Position numbers and translations under genes: made by a program | Notes under the pieces: model-generated | What the model was told of the DNA's origin: nothing | What the model saw: the letters and a program-made list of their open reading frames with translations, nothing else | Database searches by the model: none | From: Mongoliitalea daihaiensis | GTDB lineage: Bacteria > Bacteroidota > Bacteroidia > Cytophagales > Cyclobacteriaceae | NCBI RefSeq assembly: GCF_021596945.1 | Contig: NZ_CP063779.1 | Location: forward strand, 561,501 to 625,500 | Length of the DNA: 64,000 nucleotides | Direction of reading: 5' to 3' | Part shown: positions 38,243-47,247 of the stretch, in pieces | Numbering within the stretch: position 1 is the stretch's first letter | Layout: each line of letters starts with the position of its first letter

Positions 38243-39181
38243 TTATTTGGAAGATAACTTATCCAATACGTTCATTACTTCTTTTACATGACCTCTAGAC
38301 ACTTCCAAAAGAGCTTTTTCGTCAGCATTTAGATCTAGTTCAATGACTTTTTCAACTCCATTTTTACCAAGGATTACAGGTACACCCAAGTAGCAATCAT
38401 CGATACCGTATTCGCCATCAAGCTTGATACATACAGGGAATACCCTGCGCTGGTTTTTCAAGATAGATTCTACCATTTGAGCAGCAGCAGATCCTGGCGC
38501 ATACCATGCAGAAGTACCCATCAATTTTACCAACTCGCCACCACCAAATTTGGTGCGCTCAATAATTGCATCTAGCTTATCTGCAGCAATCAACTCCGTC
38601 ACGGGAATACCAGCAACTGTGGTATATCTCGGAAGAGGGACCATGGTGTCACCGTGACCACCCATCAAAATAGCTTGGATTTCTTTACCAGAGATATTTA
38701 ACTCTTCGGCCAAGAATGCTCTGTAACGGGCAGTATCCAAAATTCCAGCCATTCCCAAAACTTTTGTTCTTGGAAGTTTGGACGTGATATGTGCCTGATA
38801 CGTCATGACGTCCAATGGATTGGAAACCACAATAATAATAGCGTTTGGAGAATATTTTACTACATTCTCTGTAACAGTTTTAACAATACCCGCATTGGTT
38901 TCGATCAAATCATCGCGGGTCATTCCTGGCTTTCTCGGAAGACCTGAAGTAATTACGACAACGTCTGAATCTGCTGTTTTTGAGTAGTCATTTGTACTAC
39001 CAACAGTTCTGCTATCATATTGATTAATTGGAGCTTTTTGCCAGATATCTAGAGCTTTACCCTCAGCCATACCTTCTTTGATGTCCAATAAAACAATTTC
39101 TTCAGCTATTTCTCTGTAAGCCAAAACATCCGCACAGGTAGCACCTACGTTACCTGCTCCAACTACAGTTACTTTTGTCAT
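38243..39181 (-). CDS. mdh: Malate dehydrogenase
   Basis: A 312-aa NAD-dependent malate dehydrogenase of the LDH-like type. The NAD motif is VVGAGNVGATCADVLA at the N-terminus, the aspartate for NAD specificity is in LLDIKEG, the substrate arginines lie in GLPRKPGMTRDDLIETNAGI, and the catalytic His is in MGGHGDTMVPLPRYTTVAG. It interconverts malate and oxaloacetate in the TCA cycle. A TACCTTTG motif on the minus strand at 39229-39236 matches the Bacteroidota -7 element 48 bp upstream. Confidence 0.96.
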   Translation of the reverse strand: MTKVTVVGAGNVGATCADVLAYREIAEEIVLLDIKEGMAEGKALDIWQKAPINQYDSRTVGSTNDYSKTADSDVVVITSGLPRKPGMTRDDLIETNAGIVKTVTENVVKYSPNAIIIVVSNPLDVMTYQAHITSKLPRTKVLGMAGILDTARYRAFLAEELNISGKEIQAILMGGHGDTMVPLPRYTTVAGIPVTELIAADKLDAIIERTKFGGGELVKLMGTSAWYAPGSAAAQMVESILKNQRRVFPVCIKLDGEYGIDDCYLGVPVILGKNGVEKVIELDLNADEKALLEVSRGHVKEVMNVLDKLSSK

Positions 39182-39307
39182 GATATATGGATTTATTTTT
39201 AGTTAATATTTGATTTTTTTACGTATCCCAAAGGTATCAAAGAGTGGAGACTTTAGGAAGCTTTTGGTACTTTAACTTGATTCAGAAAAAAAAGGATTTG
39301 CTAAATA

Positions 39308-39838
39308 CTATAGATTTTCATTCGAACCAAACATTTCTGATAAATTGAAAAAGCCAAATGAACTTTTATAAGACTTGAAAAGCCTGTGATTGTTTTTGTT
39401 ATAAAACTCTGCTAATGCGGTCATCATCTTAGCTTTGATTTTGGTATTGTTATCAAAAATTTCCTGTAAGGCAAAATGTGGAATCACCAATAAATCCGCT
39501 TGATCAGATGCAACAATCGCGGTGTAGATTCTTTTTTGATTTTCAAGTAAAGAATTTTCACCAAAAGCTTCATTTTTCCGGACCTCGTGGATTTTTTCAA
39601 AATTATCTTTGATATCAATCGATAAATTGATCAGTCCCGATCGGACCATATAGAATGCCTGACTAGGATCTCCACTGAAAAACACTACCTCGTCTTTATA
39701 GTACGTACGGTAATGCAAGGCTGGTAGAAATTTAGCCATTTCCACATGCTTGAGCTTTTCAAAAAAACCCACTTGCATGAAAAACTCAAAGATTTCTAAT
39801 TCAGAAACTGAAAACGTACGTGAAAATGGATTGATCAT
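39308..39838 (-). CDS. Cyclic nucleotide-binding domain protein without DNA-binding domain
   Basis: A 176-aa protein with a single cNMP-binding domain (about 25-140): PALHYRTYYKDEVVFFSGDPSQAFYMVRSGLINLSID and the phosphate-binding segment AFGENSLLENQKRIYTA with the Glu and Arg typical of ligand-binding members. The C-terminus is a short helix and ends SEMFGSNENL; there is no helix-turn-helix, so it is unlikely to be a Crp-type regulator by itself. Its ATG overlaps the tilS stop by 4 bp. Function unknown. Confidence 0.75.
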   Translation of the reverse strand: MINPFSRTFSVSELEIFEFFMQVGFFEKLKHVEMAKFLPALHYRTYYKDEVVFFSGDPSQAFYMVRSGLINLSIDIKDNFEKIHEVRKNEAFGENSLLENQKRIYTAIVASDQADLLVIPHFALQEIFDNNTKIKAKMMTALAEFYNKNNHRLFKSYKSSFGFFNLSEMFGSNENL

Positions 39839-41163
39839 GGGTGTGCTTTTTTCTTGAAATATATAACCTCTTGGGTACTTCCCTTTAGTTTTACGAGTTC
39901 ACTGATTCGAAGGCCAATAACCCAAACAATTTTTTCTCCACTAAGCATAACCTTCACATCTCTTTTTTGAATCATTGACACTTTCAAATCTACCAAAAAA
40001 TCACTGATCTTTTTTTCCTTATTCATTCCCAATGGCAAAAACCGATCACCAAGCTCCCAATTTCTGACCTTCAAAGGGAAAATCAGGCTTGAAACATCCA
40101 TCATGGCATTTTCAGAAGAATGATCGACGAAACTGTTTTTCTGAATGCGCAAAATATCATATCCTTGACCATGAATCGAACATGCAACATCTGTATGCTC
40201 AATTTCAAAAGGCAAAAACTCATTTTTTCGATTACCTAATAAGAGGTTTTCTCTATCTACATTGAGCGTATGAGCAAAGGAGTGAAAGAGTTTACCAACC
40301 TGATTGTCATCAACAGCCTGTAAAATATCTTCTACCTGTGCGGAAGAAAAACCTGTATCTCTCAACCAATAAAAAAGCATGCTGTGCCTTCCTGGTATTG
40401 TTTTAAAAGAGGAAATTTTTAAATATTCGTATTCACCTTCCCTGACAACTTCTTCATTTTTCCAACGCTCATACAAATGATGAAATGCTTTCCCAGTATC
40501 TTTTATTCTTCCAAAGCTCTCTGCCATCTGCTTTAAGCCTTTTGGGAACCCCTGTTCGACCTGGGCCAATACTTGGTTGCGGATAAAATTCCGTTGATAT
40601 ATATCCTTTTGATTGCTTCGATCTTCTCTCCATGTAAAGCCATTACTTTCCATAAAAGTCACCAAGGATTCCTTTCGGAAATTTAAAAGAGGTCTAATAA
40701 TATGACCTCGCCTCTCAGCCATTCCATAAATCCCATCAATTCCACATCCTCTCAAAAGATGCAACCAAATTGTTTCTAATTGATCTTCAAAATGATGTGC
40801 AACCAACACCGCCTCATACGCATGATGAATAACTAGATCTTCTAGCCATTCGTAGCGTAAAGTACGCGCCTTCATTTGTATGCTTTCGTTGGAAAGCTTA
40901 TCCCAAACCTCCAAGGGGACTACTTGACCATGAAACCCTACACCCCAGCGAGTGGCCAATCCCTGTACAAACGTAAAATCTTCTTCACTATCTGTTCCCC
41001 GAAGATTGAAATTGACTGTTGCAACATCAAAAGTAATCCCTGATAAATGTAACAAATGACCCAAAGCAACAGAGTCAACTCCACCGCTAATCGCTAGAAG
41101 GTATTTTTTTTGAGGATCCAAAAGGTTTTTTGAACGTATATAGCTGATAAAGTCTCCGAGCAT
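39835..41163 (-). CDS. tilS: tRNA(Ile)-lysidine synthase
   Basis: A 442-aa enzyme with the PP-loop ATP motif LAISGGVDSVALGHLL at residues 22-37. It has the catalytic-domain phrases VLVAHHFEDQLETIWLHLLRGCGIDGIYGM and RPLLNFRKESLVTF, a middle TilS substrate-binding domain, and the C-terminal domain ending WVIGLRISELVKL. TilS converts the wobble C34 of tRNA-Ile2 to lysidine using ATP and lysine, which is essential for AUA decoding. It overlaps the cNMP protein gene by 4 bp. Confidence 0.95.
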   Translation of the reverse strand: MLGDFISYIRSKNLLDPQKKYLLAISGGVDSVALGHLLHLSGITFDVATVNFNLRGTDSEEDFTFVQGLATRWGVGFHGQVVPLEVWDKLSNESIQMKARTLRYEWLEDLVIHHAYEAVLVAHHFEDQLETIWLHLLRGCGIDGIYGMAERRGHIIRPLLNFRKESLVTFMESNGFTWREDRSNQKDIYQRNFIRNQVLAQVEQGFPKGLKQMAESFGRIKDTGKAFHHLYERWKNEEVVREGEYEYLKISSFKTIPGRHSMLFYWLRDTGFSSAQVEDILQAVDDNQVGKLFHSFAHTLNVDRENLLLGNRKNEFLPFEIEHTDVACSIHGQGYDILRIQKNSFVDHSSENAMMDVSSLIFPLKVRNWELGDRFLPLGMNKEKKISDFLVDLKVSMIQKRDVKVMLSGEKIVWVIGLRISELVKLKGSTQEVIYFKKKAHP

Positions 41164-41186
41164 AGATCAAAAATACCAATTTTAGT

Positions 41187-41194
41187 TAATTTTG
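41187..41194 (+). promoter_or_regulatory. Candidate -7 element before the OstA-like gene
   Basis: TAATTTTG matches the Bacteroidota TAnnTTTG element 18 bp before the preferred ATG at 41213. No TTTG at the expected -33 position is seen, so the call is tentative. Confidence 0.35.
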
Positions 41195-41212
41195 CCACCT
41201 ATTCATTCTCAA

Positions 41213-42826
41213 ATGCGACAACTTATCCTTCTATTTGCTTTCTATTTTTGCCTCACAAGCTATCCGCTAGCTTTTGGCCAAGGGGATAATTTATTGGAAA
41301 TCCAACAAGCAGAACTGCTTCAAGGTGCTAGTGGATTTGAACGATTGTTGCTAAATGTCCGCATGAAACACCAAAACTCGCTCATCTACTGTGATTCGGC
41401 ACATTTTTACAGAGAAGAAAATATGGCAAAACTATTTGGAAACGTCCGCATTGTAGACACTAAAGATCCAATAGTAACTACCAGCCGCTATGCAGAATAC
41501 GATGGCAACACGCGCATGGCCAAACTCCGAAACAATGTAATCCTGAAAAATGATGGCACCACTTTATATACAGAGTTTTTGGATTACGATCGGACCACTG
41601 GGATTGCCAATTACTTCAACAATGGAAAAGTGGTCGATAGTACCAATGTGCTTACAAGTAGACTGGGGACCTATGAAACAAGCATTGAAAAAATCACTTT
41701 TACCGAGGATGTAGTACTTGTCAATCCTGATTATACGCTCAAAACTAACTTTATGATTTATCGGACGGTTCCGAAAACAGCCGAGACGGTAGGGTTGACG
41801 AATATTGTTTCCAAAGAAGGTGATCTTCTAAACGCCCAAAAAGGAAGCTTTTACGATACCGAAAATAAAATCTTCCGCTTTTTTGAGGGAGACGTAGAGA
41901 ATGAACGAAGCAGAGTGTATGGTGACATTCTCTATTATGATGAAAAACTTCAATATTATGAAGGACGGAATAATGTCGCTGTCCTAAATAAAGAGCGAAA
42001 TGTAGAAGTCTTTGGAGATGAGGGGAAATATTGGGAAGATAGGAAATATAGCATCGTGACAGGAAATGCGATGGTACAGCGCTACTTTGAGCGAGACACG
42101 CTATACGTAATTGCAGATACTCTAATTTCCCAGGATAGTGAGTTAGCCGAAGAACGGTTTATGAATGCATTCCGAAATGTTCAGATGATTAAAGAGGATT
42201 TTAAGGGGAAGTCAGATTCCTTGTCTTACAACTTTGCAGATTCAACCGTACACCTCTACCGCGACCCCATACTATGGAATGAGAAATCACAAATCACAGC
42301 AGATAGTATTCATTTTTTAATTGCCAACGAAGATATTGATCGGGTCTTTTTGCGCAAAAACGCCTTCAACATCACCAAAGACACCATTGGTAATTTCAAT
42401 CAAATCAAAGGAAGAAAGATGACGGGCTATTTCTTAGAAGGTAAAATTAACCGTTTCCACATTGAGGGAAATGGAGAGTCTTTATATTTTGATTTGATTG
42501 GAGATTCCACCTTAAGAGGGATGAACAAAATCCTTTGCTCCAGTATAATGATGTTTTTTGAAGATGGCAATATTCAAAAAATCAATTGGTTAGTAAAACC
42601 TGAAGGTTCATTTCTTCCACCTCATATGCTCAAGGAGGAAGATAGACTATTAGAAGGCTTCGTTTGGAGAGAGGAAGAAAAGCCATCCTTAGAAGAGTTT
42701 TTCATTTGGAGAACACCCAAAAGAAAGGAAAATAAAGGCAATAGTCTCTTTGATAAACCTGAAGTAATCATACCACTCCCTTCGGATGACGAAATACAAA
42801 AAGCGTTGGACGAAAAGAAAAATTAA
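41213..42826 (+). CDS. OstA/LptA-like protein (lipopolysaccharide transport domain)
   Basis: The likely 537-aa product starts MRQLILLFAFYFCLTSYPLAFGQ, a signal peptide; the open frame begins 7 codons earlier at a TTG. The mature protein is a long series of OstA_2-type strand units (LLLNVRMKHQNSLIYCDSAHFYREENMAKLFGNVRIVDT, FLDYDRTTGIANYFNNGKVVDS, DILYYDEKLQYYEGRNNVAV), the beta-jellyroll of LptA/LptD. It is much longer than LptA, and ends in a proline-rich stretch. It is presumed to take part in outer-membrane lipid or LPS assembly. Confidence 0.8.
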   Translation: MRQLILLFAFYFCLTSYPLAFGQGDNLLEIQQAELLQGASGFERLLLNVRMKHQNSLIYCDSAHFYREENMAKLFGNVRIVDTKDPIVTTSRYAEYDGNTRMAKLRNNVILKNDGTTLYTEFLDYDRTTGIANYFNNGKVVDSTNVLTSRLGTYETSIEKITFTEDVVLVNPDYTLKTNFMIYRTVPKTAETVGLTNIVSKEGDLLNAQKGSFYDTENKIFRFFEGDVENERSRVYGDILYYDEKLQYYEGRNNVAVLNKERNVEVFGDEGKYWEDRKYSIVTGNAMVQRYFERDTLYVIADTLISQDSELAEERFMNAFRNVQMIKEDFKGKSDSLSYNFADSTVHLYRDPILWNEKSQITADSIHFLIANEDIDRVFLRKNAFNITKDTIGNFNQIKGRKMTGYFLEGKINRFHIEGNGESLYFDLIGDSTLRGMNKILCSSIMMFFEDGNIQKINWLVKPEGSFLPPHMLKEEDRLLEGFVWREEEKPSLEEFFIWRTPKRKENKGNSLFDKPEVIIPLPSDDEIQKALDEKKN

Positions 42827-43014
42827 ACTTGCAAAACAACAGGATCAACCCTTCGATTTTTGAGATGAATTCTGGAAACGATAATTAATAAAAATTATTT
42901 TGCAGAGGTTAACAAAAATTAACCCGTATATTATTATTTGTATAAATCTTATTGTTAAATTTAACGTTAAACTAGTAAAGTACTTAATTTCTGACGCTTA
43001 TTGAAAAACTTTAC

Positions 43015-43719
43015 ATGAGACAAATCCTTTTGATATTAGCTTGTTTGATCATGCTGCCATGGTATTCTTGGGGTCAGGTTCGTGTGTTGTCAGAAAATAC
43101 CAATTTTACAGGTAAAATCGGAACCACCCAACGCAAGTCATTAATCATTCAAAATGAATCCTCTCAGGCTAAGGAATATGCCTTAAGATCATTAAAAGGG
43201 AATGTAGGAAGTTCGCAAAACCTGAAAGTTTGTTTAGGTGATAAATGTTTCGATCCTAAAAGAGAATTGGGCAAAATCAAATTCACCTTAGGCCCTGGAG
43301 AAATATACACAGATCTTTACTTAGAGTTAGATTTGGGAATATCCGAGGTAAGAGGAAGTTTTGATCTTCAATTCATTCAAGGAACTAATAGTAGAGATAT
43401 GTTTACAATCGAAGCTGTATATGACGTATATGCTCCAAATGCATCAGACACTATGCATAAGGATATATCCTTAGGTGAAATTTACCCCAATCCAAGTAAC
43501 CGGATTGCTCAAATCGATTATGAATACAAAAACCCAAATGCCACAGCAAAAATTGTGGTAAATAGCTTTATTGGCAACCCAATTGCAGAATATCAATTAG
43601 ACCCACTACAGAAATCCTTGGCTATCAACGTGGCTAACCTCAATCCAGGTATCTATTTTTATACCCTTTTTGTGGACAACAAAAATATAGTAACAAAAAA
43701 ACTCGTTGTTAAGAAGTGA
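43015..43719 (+). CDS. Exported protein with C-terminal type IX secretion sorting domain
   Basis: A 234-aa protein with a signal peptide (RQILLILACLIMLPWYSWGQ). Residues about 150-234 form a type A sorting domain: ISLGEIYPNPSNRIAQIDYEY, then AKIVVNSFIGNPIAEYQL and the ending GIYFYTLFVDNKNIVTKKLVVKK. That domain sends cargo through the T9SS and is removed at the surface. The short mature part is of unknown function. The 188-bp gap before it contains a 12-bp palindrome (TTTAACGTTAAA). Confidence 0.85.
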   Translation: MRQILLILACLIMLPWYSWGQVRVLSENTNFTGKIGTTQRKSLIIQNESSQAKEYALRSLKGNVGSSQNLKVCLGDKCFDPKRELGKIKFTLGPGEIYTDLYLELDLGISEVRGSFDLQFIQGTNSRDMFTIEAVYDVYAPNASDTMHKDISLGEIYPNPSNRIAQIDYEYKNPNATAKIVVNSFIGNPIAEYQLDPLQKSLAINVANLNPGIYFYTLFVDNKNIVTKKLVVKK

Positions 43720-43742
43720 TCTATTCCTCCAAAGAGTTTCAG

Positions 43743-43773
43743 TTTGATACCAAATAATTATACCTTATATTTG
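43743..43773 (+). promoter_or_regulatory. Bacteroidota-type promoter of bamD
   Basis: TTTG at 43743-43746, a 19-bp spacer and TATATTTG at 43766-43773 match the -33/-7 consensus of the Bacteroidota primary sigma factor. The ATG at 43789 follows 15 bp after the -7 element, giving a very short leader and excluding the TTG start at 43744. Confidence 0.8.
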
Positions 43774-43788
43774 CGCCTCCAAAAATTT

Positions 43789-44715
43789 ATGAATAAGTAC
43801 CTCATCCATAGCATCCTTTTTATCAGTTCTCTTTCATTCAGTTCTTGTGGCAAGTTTTATAAACTTGAGAAAAGCACTGACTGGGAAGTGTTGTATGAAG
43901 CTGCTAACAAATATTACAACGAGGGAGAGTACAACAAGGCCATTATCTTATACGATAAGGTCTTGCCTGTAATCCGTGGAAGTGAAAAGGCTGAACTAGC
44001 AGACTTCAACTATGCATACAGCCACTTTCGAACCAAACGCTACATAGAATCTGCTGGATATTTTAATACATTCTACCAAACTTACAATCGAAGCCCATTG
44101 GCAGAGGAAGCATTGTTTATGAATGCTTATTCCCTTTATCAGGACTCCCCGGACTATAATTTGGATCAAAAAAGCAGCAAAGATGCTGTAAATGCCATTC
44201 AGCTTTTTATCAATCGTTTTCCACAATCTGACTCTTACGAGCGAGCCATGACGATGATAAATGACCTGCAAGTAAGGTTTGAAGAAAAGGCTTATCAAGA
44301 AGCAATGCTTTACTTACGAATGACAGAAGGCCTTTTCCCAGGTGATTTTTACAGAGCATGTATTATTAGTTTCCAGAATTTTGCTAAAAACTATCCTGAC
44401 AGTAAGTATAACGAAGAGTTAGCATACAAATTAGTAGAGGTATCACTTAAATATGGTGCCAATTCAGCTTTTGATAAAAAGGAGGATCGTTTGAAAGATG
44501 TAGCCAAATTTACAGATCAATTCAAAAGACGATATCCTGATAGTAAATACACCTCATCCGTTGAGAATTACTTCAAAAAATCTGAAGCTGAACTTATTGC
44601 ACATGCAAAAGTGAAAAAAGAATTTGAAGAAAGAAGAGCGAAAGCGGAAGAAGCAGCCGCCGCAGCCACAGTACCAGAGACCGCTACTTCTGGACCAGCA
44701 ACGAACAATAACTAG
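43789..44715 (+). CDS. bamD: Outer membrane protein assembly factor BamD, lipoprotein
   Basis: A 308-aa lipoprotein (signal and lipobox LIHSILFISSLSFSSCGKF). Helical TPR repeats follow: LYEAANKYYNEGEYNKAIILYDKVLPVIRGSEKAELADFNYAYSHFRTKRYIESA and later FINRFPQSDSYERA, FAKNYPDSKYNEELAYKLV, FKRRYPDSKYTSSVENYF. It is the TPR partner of BamA in inserting outer-membrane beta-barrels. The rpoZ-like gene follows 21 bp later, giving a conserved Bacteroidota gene run. Confidence 0.9.
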   Translation: MNKYLIHSILFISSLSFSSCGKFYKLEKSTDWEVLYEAANKYYNEGEYNKAIILYDKVLPVIRGSEKAELADFNYAYSHFRTKRYIESAGYFNTFYQTYNRSPLAEEALFMNAYSLYQDSPDYNLDQKSSKDAVNAIQLFINRFPQSDSYERAMTMINDLQVRFEEKAYQEAMLYLRMTEGLFPGDFYRACIISFQNFAKNYPDSKYNEELAYKLVEVSLKYGANSAFDKKEDRLKDVAKFTDQFKRRYPDSKYTSSVENYFKKSEAELIAHAKVKKEFEERRAKAEEAAAAATVPETATSGPATNNN

Positions 44716-44736
44716 AAAAACTTAACAACGAATATT

Positions 44737-45051
44737 ATGGCAGTCAATCCATCCATCATTACCAGAGATCTGGATAAGTTAGCAACTAACACTGGCAACA
44801 TTTATGAATCAATTCACACTATTGGACAGCGTGCGAAGCAGATTTCTTCCACAATGAAAGAGGAATTGAATAATAAATTATCTGAATTTGCTTCCACTGT
44901 TGATAACCTTGAAGAGGTTTTTGAAAATAAAGAGCAAATTGAAATCTCTCGCTTCTATGAAAGAATGCCAAAGCCAAGTACGCTTGCTATGGAAGAATTC
45001 TTAGAGGGAAAAGTTCATTACCGTATGCCAGAAGAATCCAGCGAAGGTTAA
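44737..45051 (+). CDS. rpoZ: RNA polymerase omega subunit (RpoZ-like)
   Basis: A 104-aa protein, longer than proteobacterial omega at the C-terminus. It begins MAVNPSIITRDLDKLATNTGN and has NIYESIHTIGQRAKQISSTMKEEL, the helical core of Bacteroidota omega proteins, then PKPSTLAMEEFLEG. Omega assists RNA polymerase assembly. The stop codon overlaps the coaBC start by 1 bp (TAATG). Position between bamD and coaBC supports the call. Confidence 0.85.
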   Translation: MAVNPSIITRDLDKLATNTGNIYESIHTIGQRAKQISSTMKEELNNKLSEFASTVDNLEEVFENKEQIEISRFYERMPKPSTLAMEEFLEGKVHYRMPEESSEG

Positions 45052-46259
45052 TGCATTTAGACGGTAAAAAAATTTTATTGGGAGTCACTGGAAGTATTGC
45101 TGCTTACAAAGCCGCACACTTAACAAGACTTCTTGTAAAAGAAGGAGCAGAAGTGCAAATCATTATGAGCACTTCTGCTCTTGATTTTATAACACCTTTA
45201 ACTCTGGCCACTCTCTCCAAAGGCCCGGTACATCATCAGTTTGCGGATTCCGCAACCGGTGTTTGGACCAACCATGTGGAATTAGGGATGTGGGCGGATT
45301 TATTTTTAGTGGCTCCGATTTCTGCCAATACCCTTGCTAAATTTGCTCAAGGAATCTGTGATAATTTATTAACAGCAACCTATTTATCGGCAAAATGCCC
45401 TGTTATGGTAGCCCCAGCAATGGATTTGGATATGTATCTTCATCCTGCTGTCAAAGAAAACCTTCAAAGACTAGCTGACTTTGGAAATATTATTTTAGAA
45501 GCTGAATCAGGTGAATTAGCTTCTGGACTGAATGGTCAGGGACGCTTGATGGAGCCTGAACATATCCTTGAACATGTTACTCAATTTTTTCAAGAGAGTC
45601 AGACTTTTCGAGGTAAAAAAATCTTGATCACTTCAGGTCCCACGCAAGAGGCGATCGATCCCGTACGGTTTATCTCCAATCACTCTTCCGGTAAAATGGG
45701 GGCCGCTATTGCAGAAGCTTTCGCTAGTAAGGGTGCAGATGTAACCGTAATCCTTGGGCAGGGCGCCAAAAAGCCACATCATACAGGTATTAAAATACAT
45801 ACTGTCAGAAGTGCTCAAGAAATGTATGAGGTGACCCAAATTCACCATCACCAAGCAGACATCTGTGTGTTTGCGGCGGCAGTTGCAGACTACACTCCTA
45901 AAGATATTGCAACTGAAAAAATCAAAAAGTCAGATGATCAGATGCAAATCACGCTAGTGAAAAATGTGGATATTGCCTTCGCTCTGGGAAAGAAGAAAAA
46001 GCAAGGACAAATTCACGTAGGCTTTGCTTTGGAAACAGAAAATGAAGTGTTTCATGCAAAATCAAAATTAGAAAAGAAAAATTTTGATCTAATTGTTCTC
46101 AACTCCATGAGAGATCAAGGTGCTGGATTTCAATATGACACGAATAAAGTCAGCATCTTTTTCAAAAATGGAAAAAGCCTCACGACAGACACCTTACATA
46201 AAGATGAAGTAGCTAAACTGATAGTTGACTGCGTGAAAGACTTACCAATTGAAATTTGA
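45051..46259 (+). CDS. coaBC: Bifunctional phosphopantothenoylcysteine decarboxylase / phosphopantothenate-cysteine ligase
   Basis: A 402-aa fusion. The first half is CoaC, a flavoprotein decarboxylase (ILLGVTGSIAAYKAAHLTRLLVKEGAEVQIIMS, LFLVAPISANTLAKFAQGICDNLLTATYLS, PVMVAPAMDLDMYLHP). The second half is CoaB, the ligase (ILITSGPTQEAIDPVRFISNHSSGKMGAAIAEAF, VFAAAVADYTPKDIATEKIKKS). Together they make 4'-phosphopantetheine from phosphopantothenate and cysteine for coenzyme A. Confidence 0.96.
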   Translation: MHLDGKKILLGVTGSIAAYKAAHLTRLLVKEGAEVQIIMSTSALDFITPLTLATLSKGPVHHQFADSATGVWTNHVELGMWADLFLVAPISANTLAKFAQGICDNLLTATYLSAKCPVMVAPAMDLDMYLHPAVKENLQRLADFGNIILEAESGELASGLNGQGRLMEPEHILEHVTQFFQESQTFRGKKILITSGPTQEAIDPVRFISNHSSGKMGAAIAEAFASKGADVTVILGQGAKKPHHTGIKIHTVRSAQEMYEVTQIHHHQADICVFAAAVADYTPKDIATEKIKKSDDQMQITLVKNVDIAFALGKKKKQGQIHVGFALETENEVFHAKSKLEKKNFDLIVLNSMRDQGAGFQYDTNKVSIFFKNGKSLTTDTLHKDEVAKLIVDCVKDLPIEI

Positions 46260-46281
46260 TTCAGAATAATTCGTTAAATTC

Positions 46282-47202
46282 ATGAGTCCAATGAAAAGCA
46301 TGAACTTTCTACGAATCTTAGCGATCCTACTTCTTGTCTGCACACATCTATCCGCGCAAGAACTCAACTTTACTGTCATCATCAACAGTGATCGAGCGCG
46401 TACAATGGAGACGAATGTCTTCCAAGACATGAAATCCAATTTTGAACAGTTTCTGAATGGGAGATCATGGACCAACGATCAATTCAGTGCTAATGAACGC
46501 ATCAAAGGGAACATGCTTCTAACCATTGGAGATATGACCCAAGCTGGAAGCTATAATGCAACAGTTCAAATTCAATCTATCCGACCCGTTTTTGGCACCA
46601 ATTATGAAACTATGGTCCTCAACTTTATTGATAGAAACTGGTCTTTTGATTACATCGCCTCTCAACCAATAGAGTTTAACAGATTTTCTTTTTTGAACAA
46701 CATCAGTTCCTTGCTTTCGTTCTATGCCTACATTTCACTGGGCTTTGATTACGATAGCTTTTCTTTGAAAGGCGGAGATCCTTATTTTGAAATCGCCAAC
46801 ACTATCGTCAATAATGCCCAATCCTCTACACGGATCGGATGGACTCCTAGCAACAGTGATCGAAGAAACAGAAATGCATTAATTACAGATGTATATACTT
46901 CTTCAGTCATGGCCCCTATCAGGGAATCCATTTATTTATACCATAGAAAAGGGCTAGATCTTTTGATTACTAATCCTGAAGAAGCTTACGCAAATATAGT
47001 GGCTGCGCTCAAATTAGTGGCAGAAGCTAATCAAATACAACCCAATAGTATACTCACCATTGCATTTATGGATGCTAAAAGTGAGGAAGTCAGCAATATT
47101 TTAAAAAGGGCACCCATGGAAATCCGAACAGAAGCTGTAGCCTTATTGTTAAAAATTGACCCCACGAATGCCAAAAGATACAATGATATATTGAAAGGCT
47201 AG
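46282..47202 (+). CDS. DUF4835 family exported protein
   Basis: A 306-aa protein with a signal peptide (FLRILAILLLVCTHLSAQ); the start may be any of the Met residues at 1, 4 or 7. The mature sequence ELNFTVIINSDRARTMETNVFQDMKSNFEQFLNGRSWTND and RPVFGTNYETMVLNFIDRNW match DUF4835, found between coaBC and recN in Bacteroidota. Its role is unknown. A SUSD-like or surface role is not indicated. Confidence 0.85.
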   Translation: MSPMKSMNFLRILAILLLVCTHLSAQELNFTVIINSDRARTMETNVFQDMKSNFEQFLNGRSWTNDQFSANERIKGNMLLTIGDMTQAGSYNATVQIQSIRPVFGTNYETMVLNFIDRNWSFDYIASQPIEFNRFSFLNNISSLLSFYAYISLGFDYDSFSLKGGDPYFEIANTIVNNAQSSTRIGWTPSNSDRRNRNALITDVYTSSVMAPIRESIYLYHRKGLDLLITNPEEAYANIVAALKLVAEANQIQPNSILTIAFMDAKSEEVSNILKRAPMEIRTEAVALLLKIDPTNAKRYNDILKG

Positions 47203-47214
47203 GGACTATTTTAC

Positions 47215-47222
47215 TAGATTTG
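47215..47222 (+). promoter_or_regulatory. Candidate -7 element before recN
   Basis: TAGATTTG matches TAnnTTTG and lies 25 bp upstream of the recN ATG. No well-spaced -33 element is seen; recN could equally be read from the upstream operon. Confidence 0.3.
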
Positions 47223-47247
47223 TTTTTCCAAACGCTTCGTTCCTGAC

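Noticed and set aside
43744-43788. TTG start that would lengthen BamD by 15 residues
   Set aside because: The TTG lies within the promoter region and would precede the transcription start; the ATG at 43789 begins an ideal lipoprotein signal.
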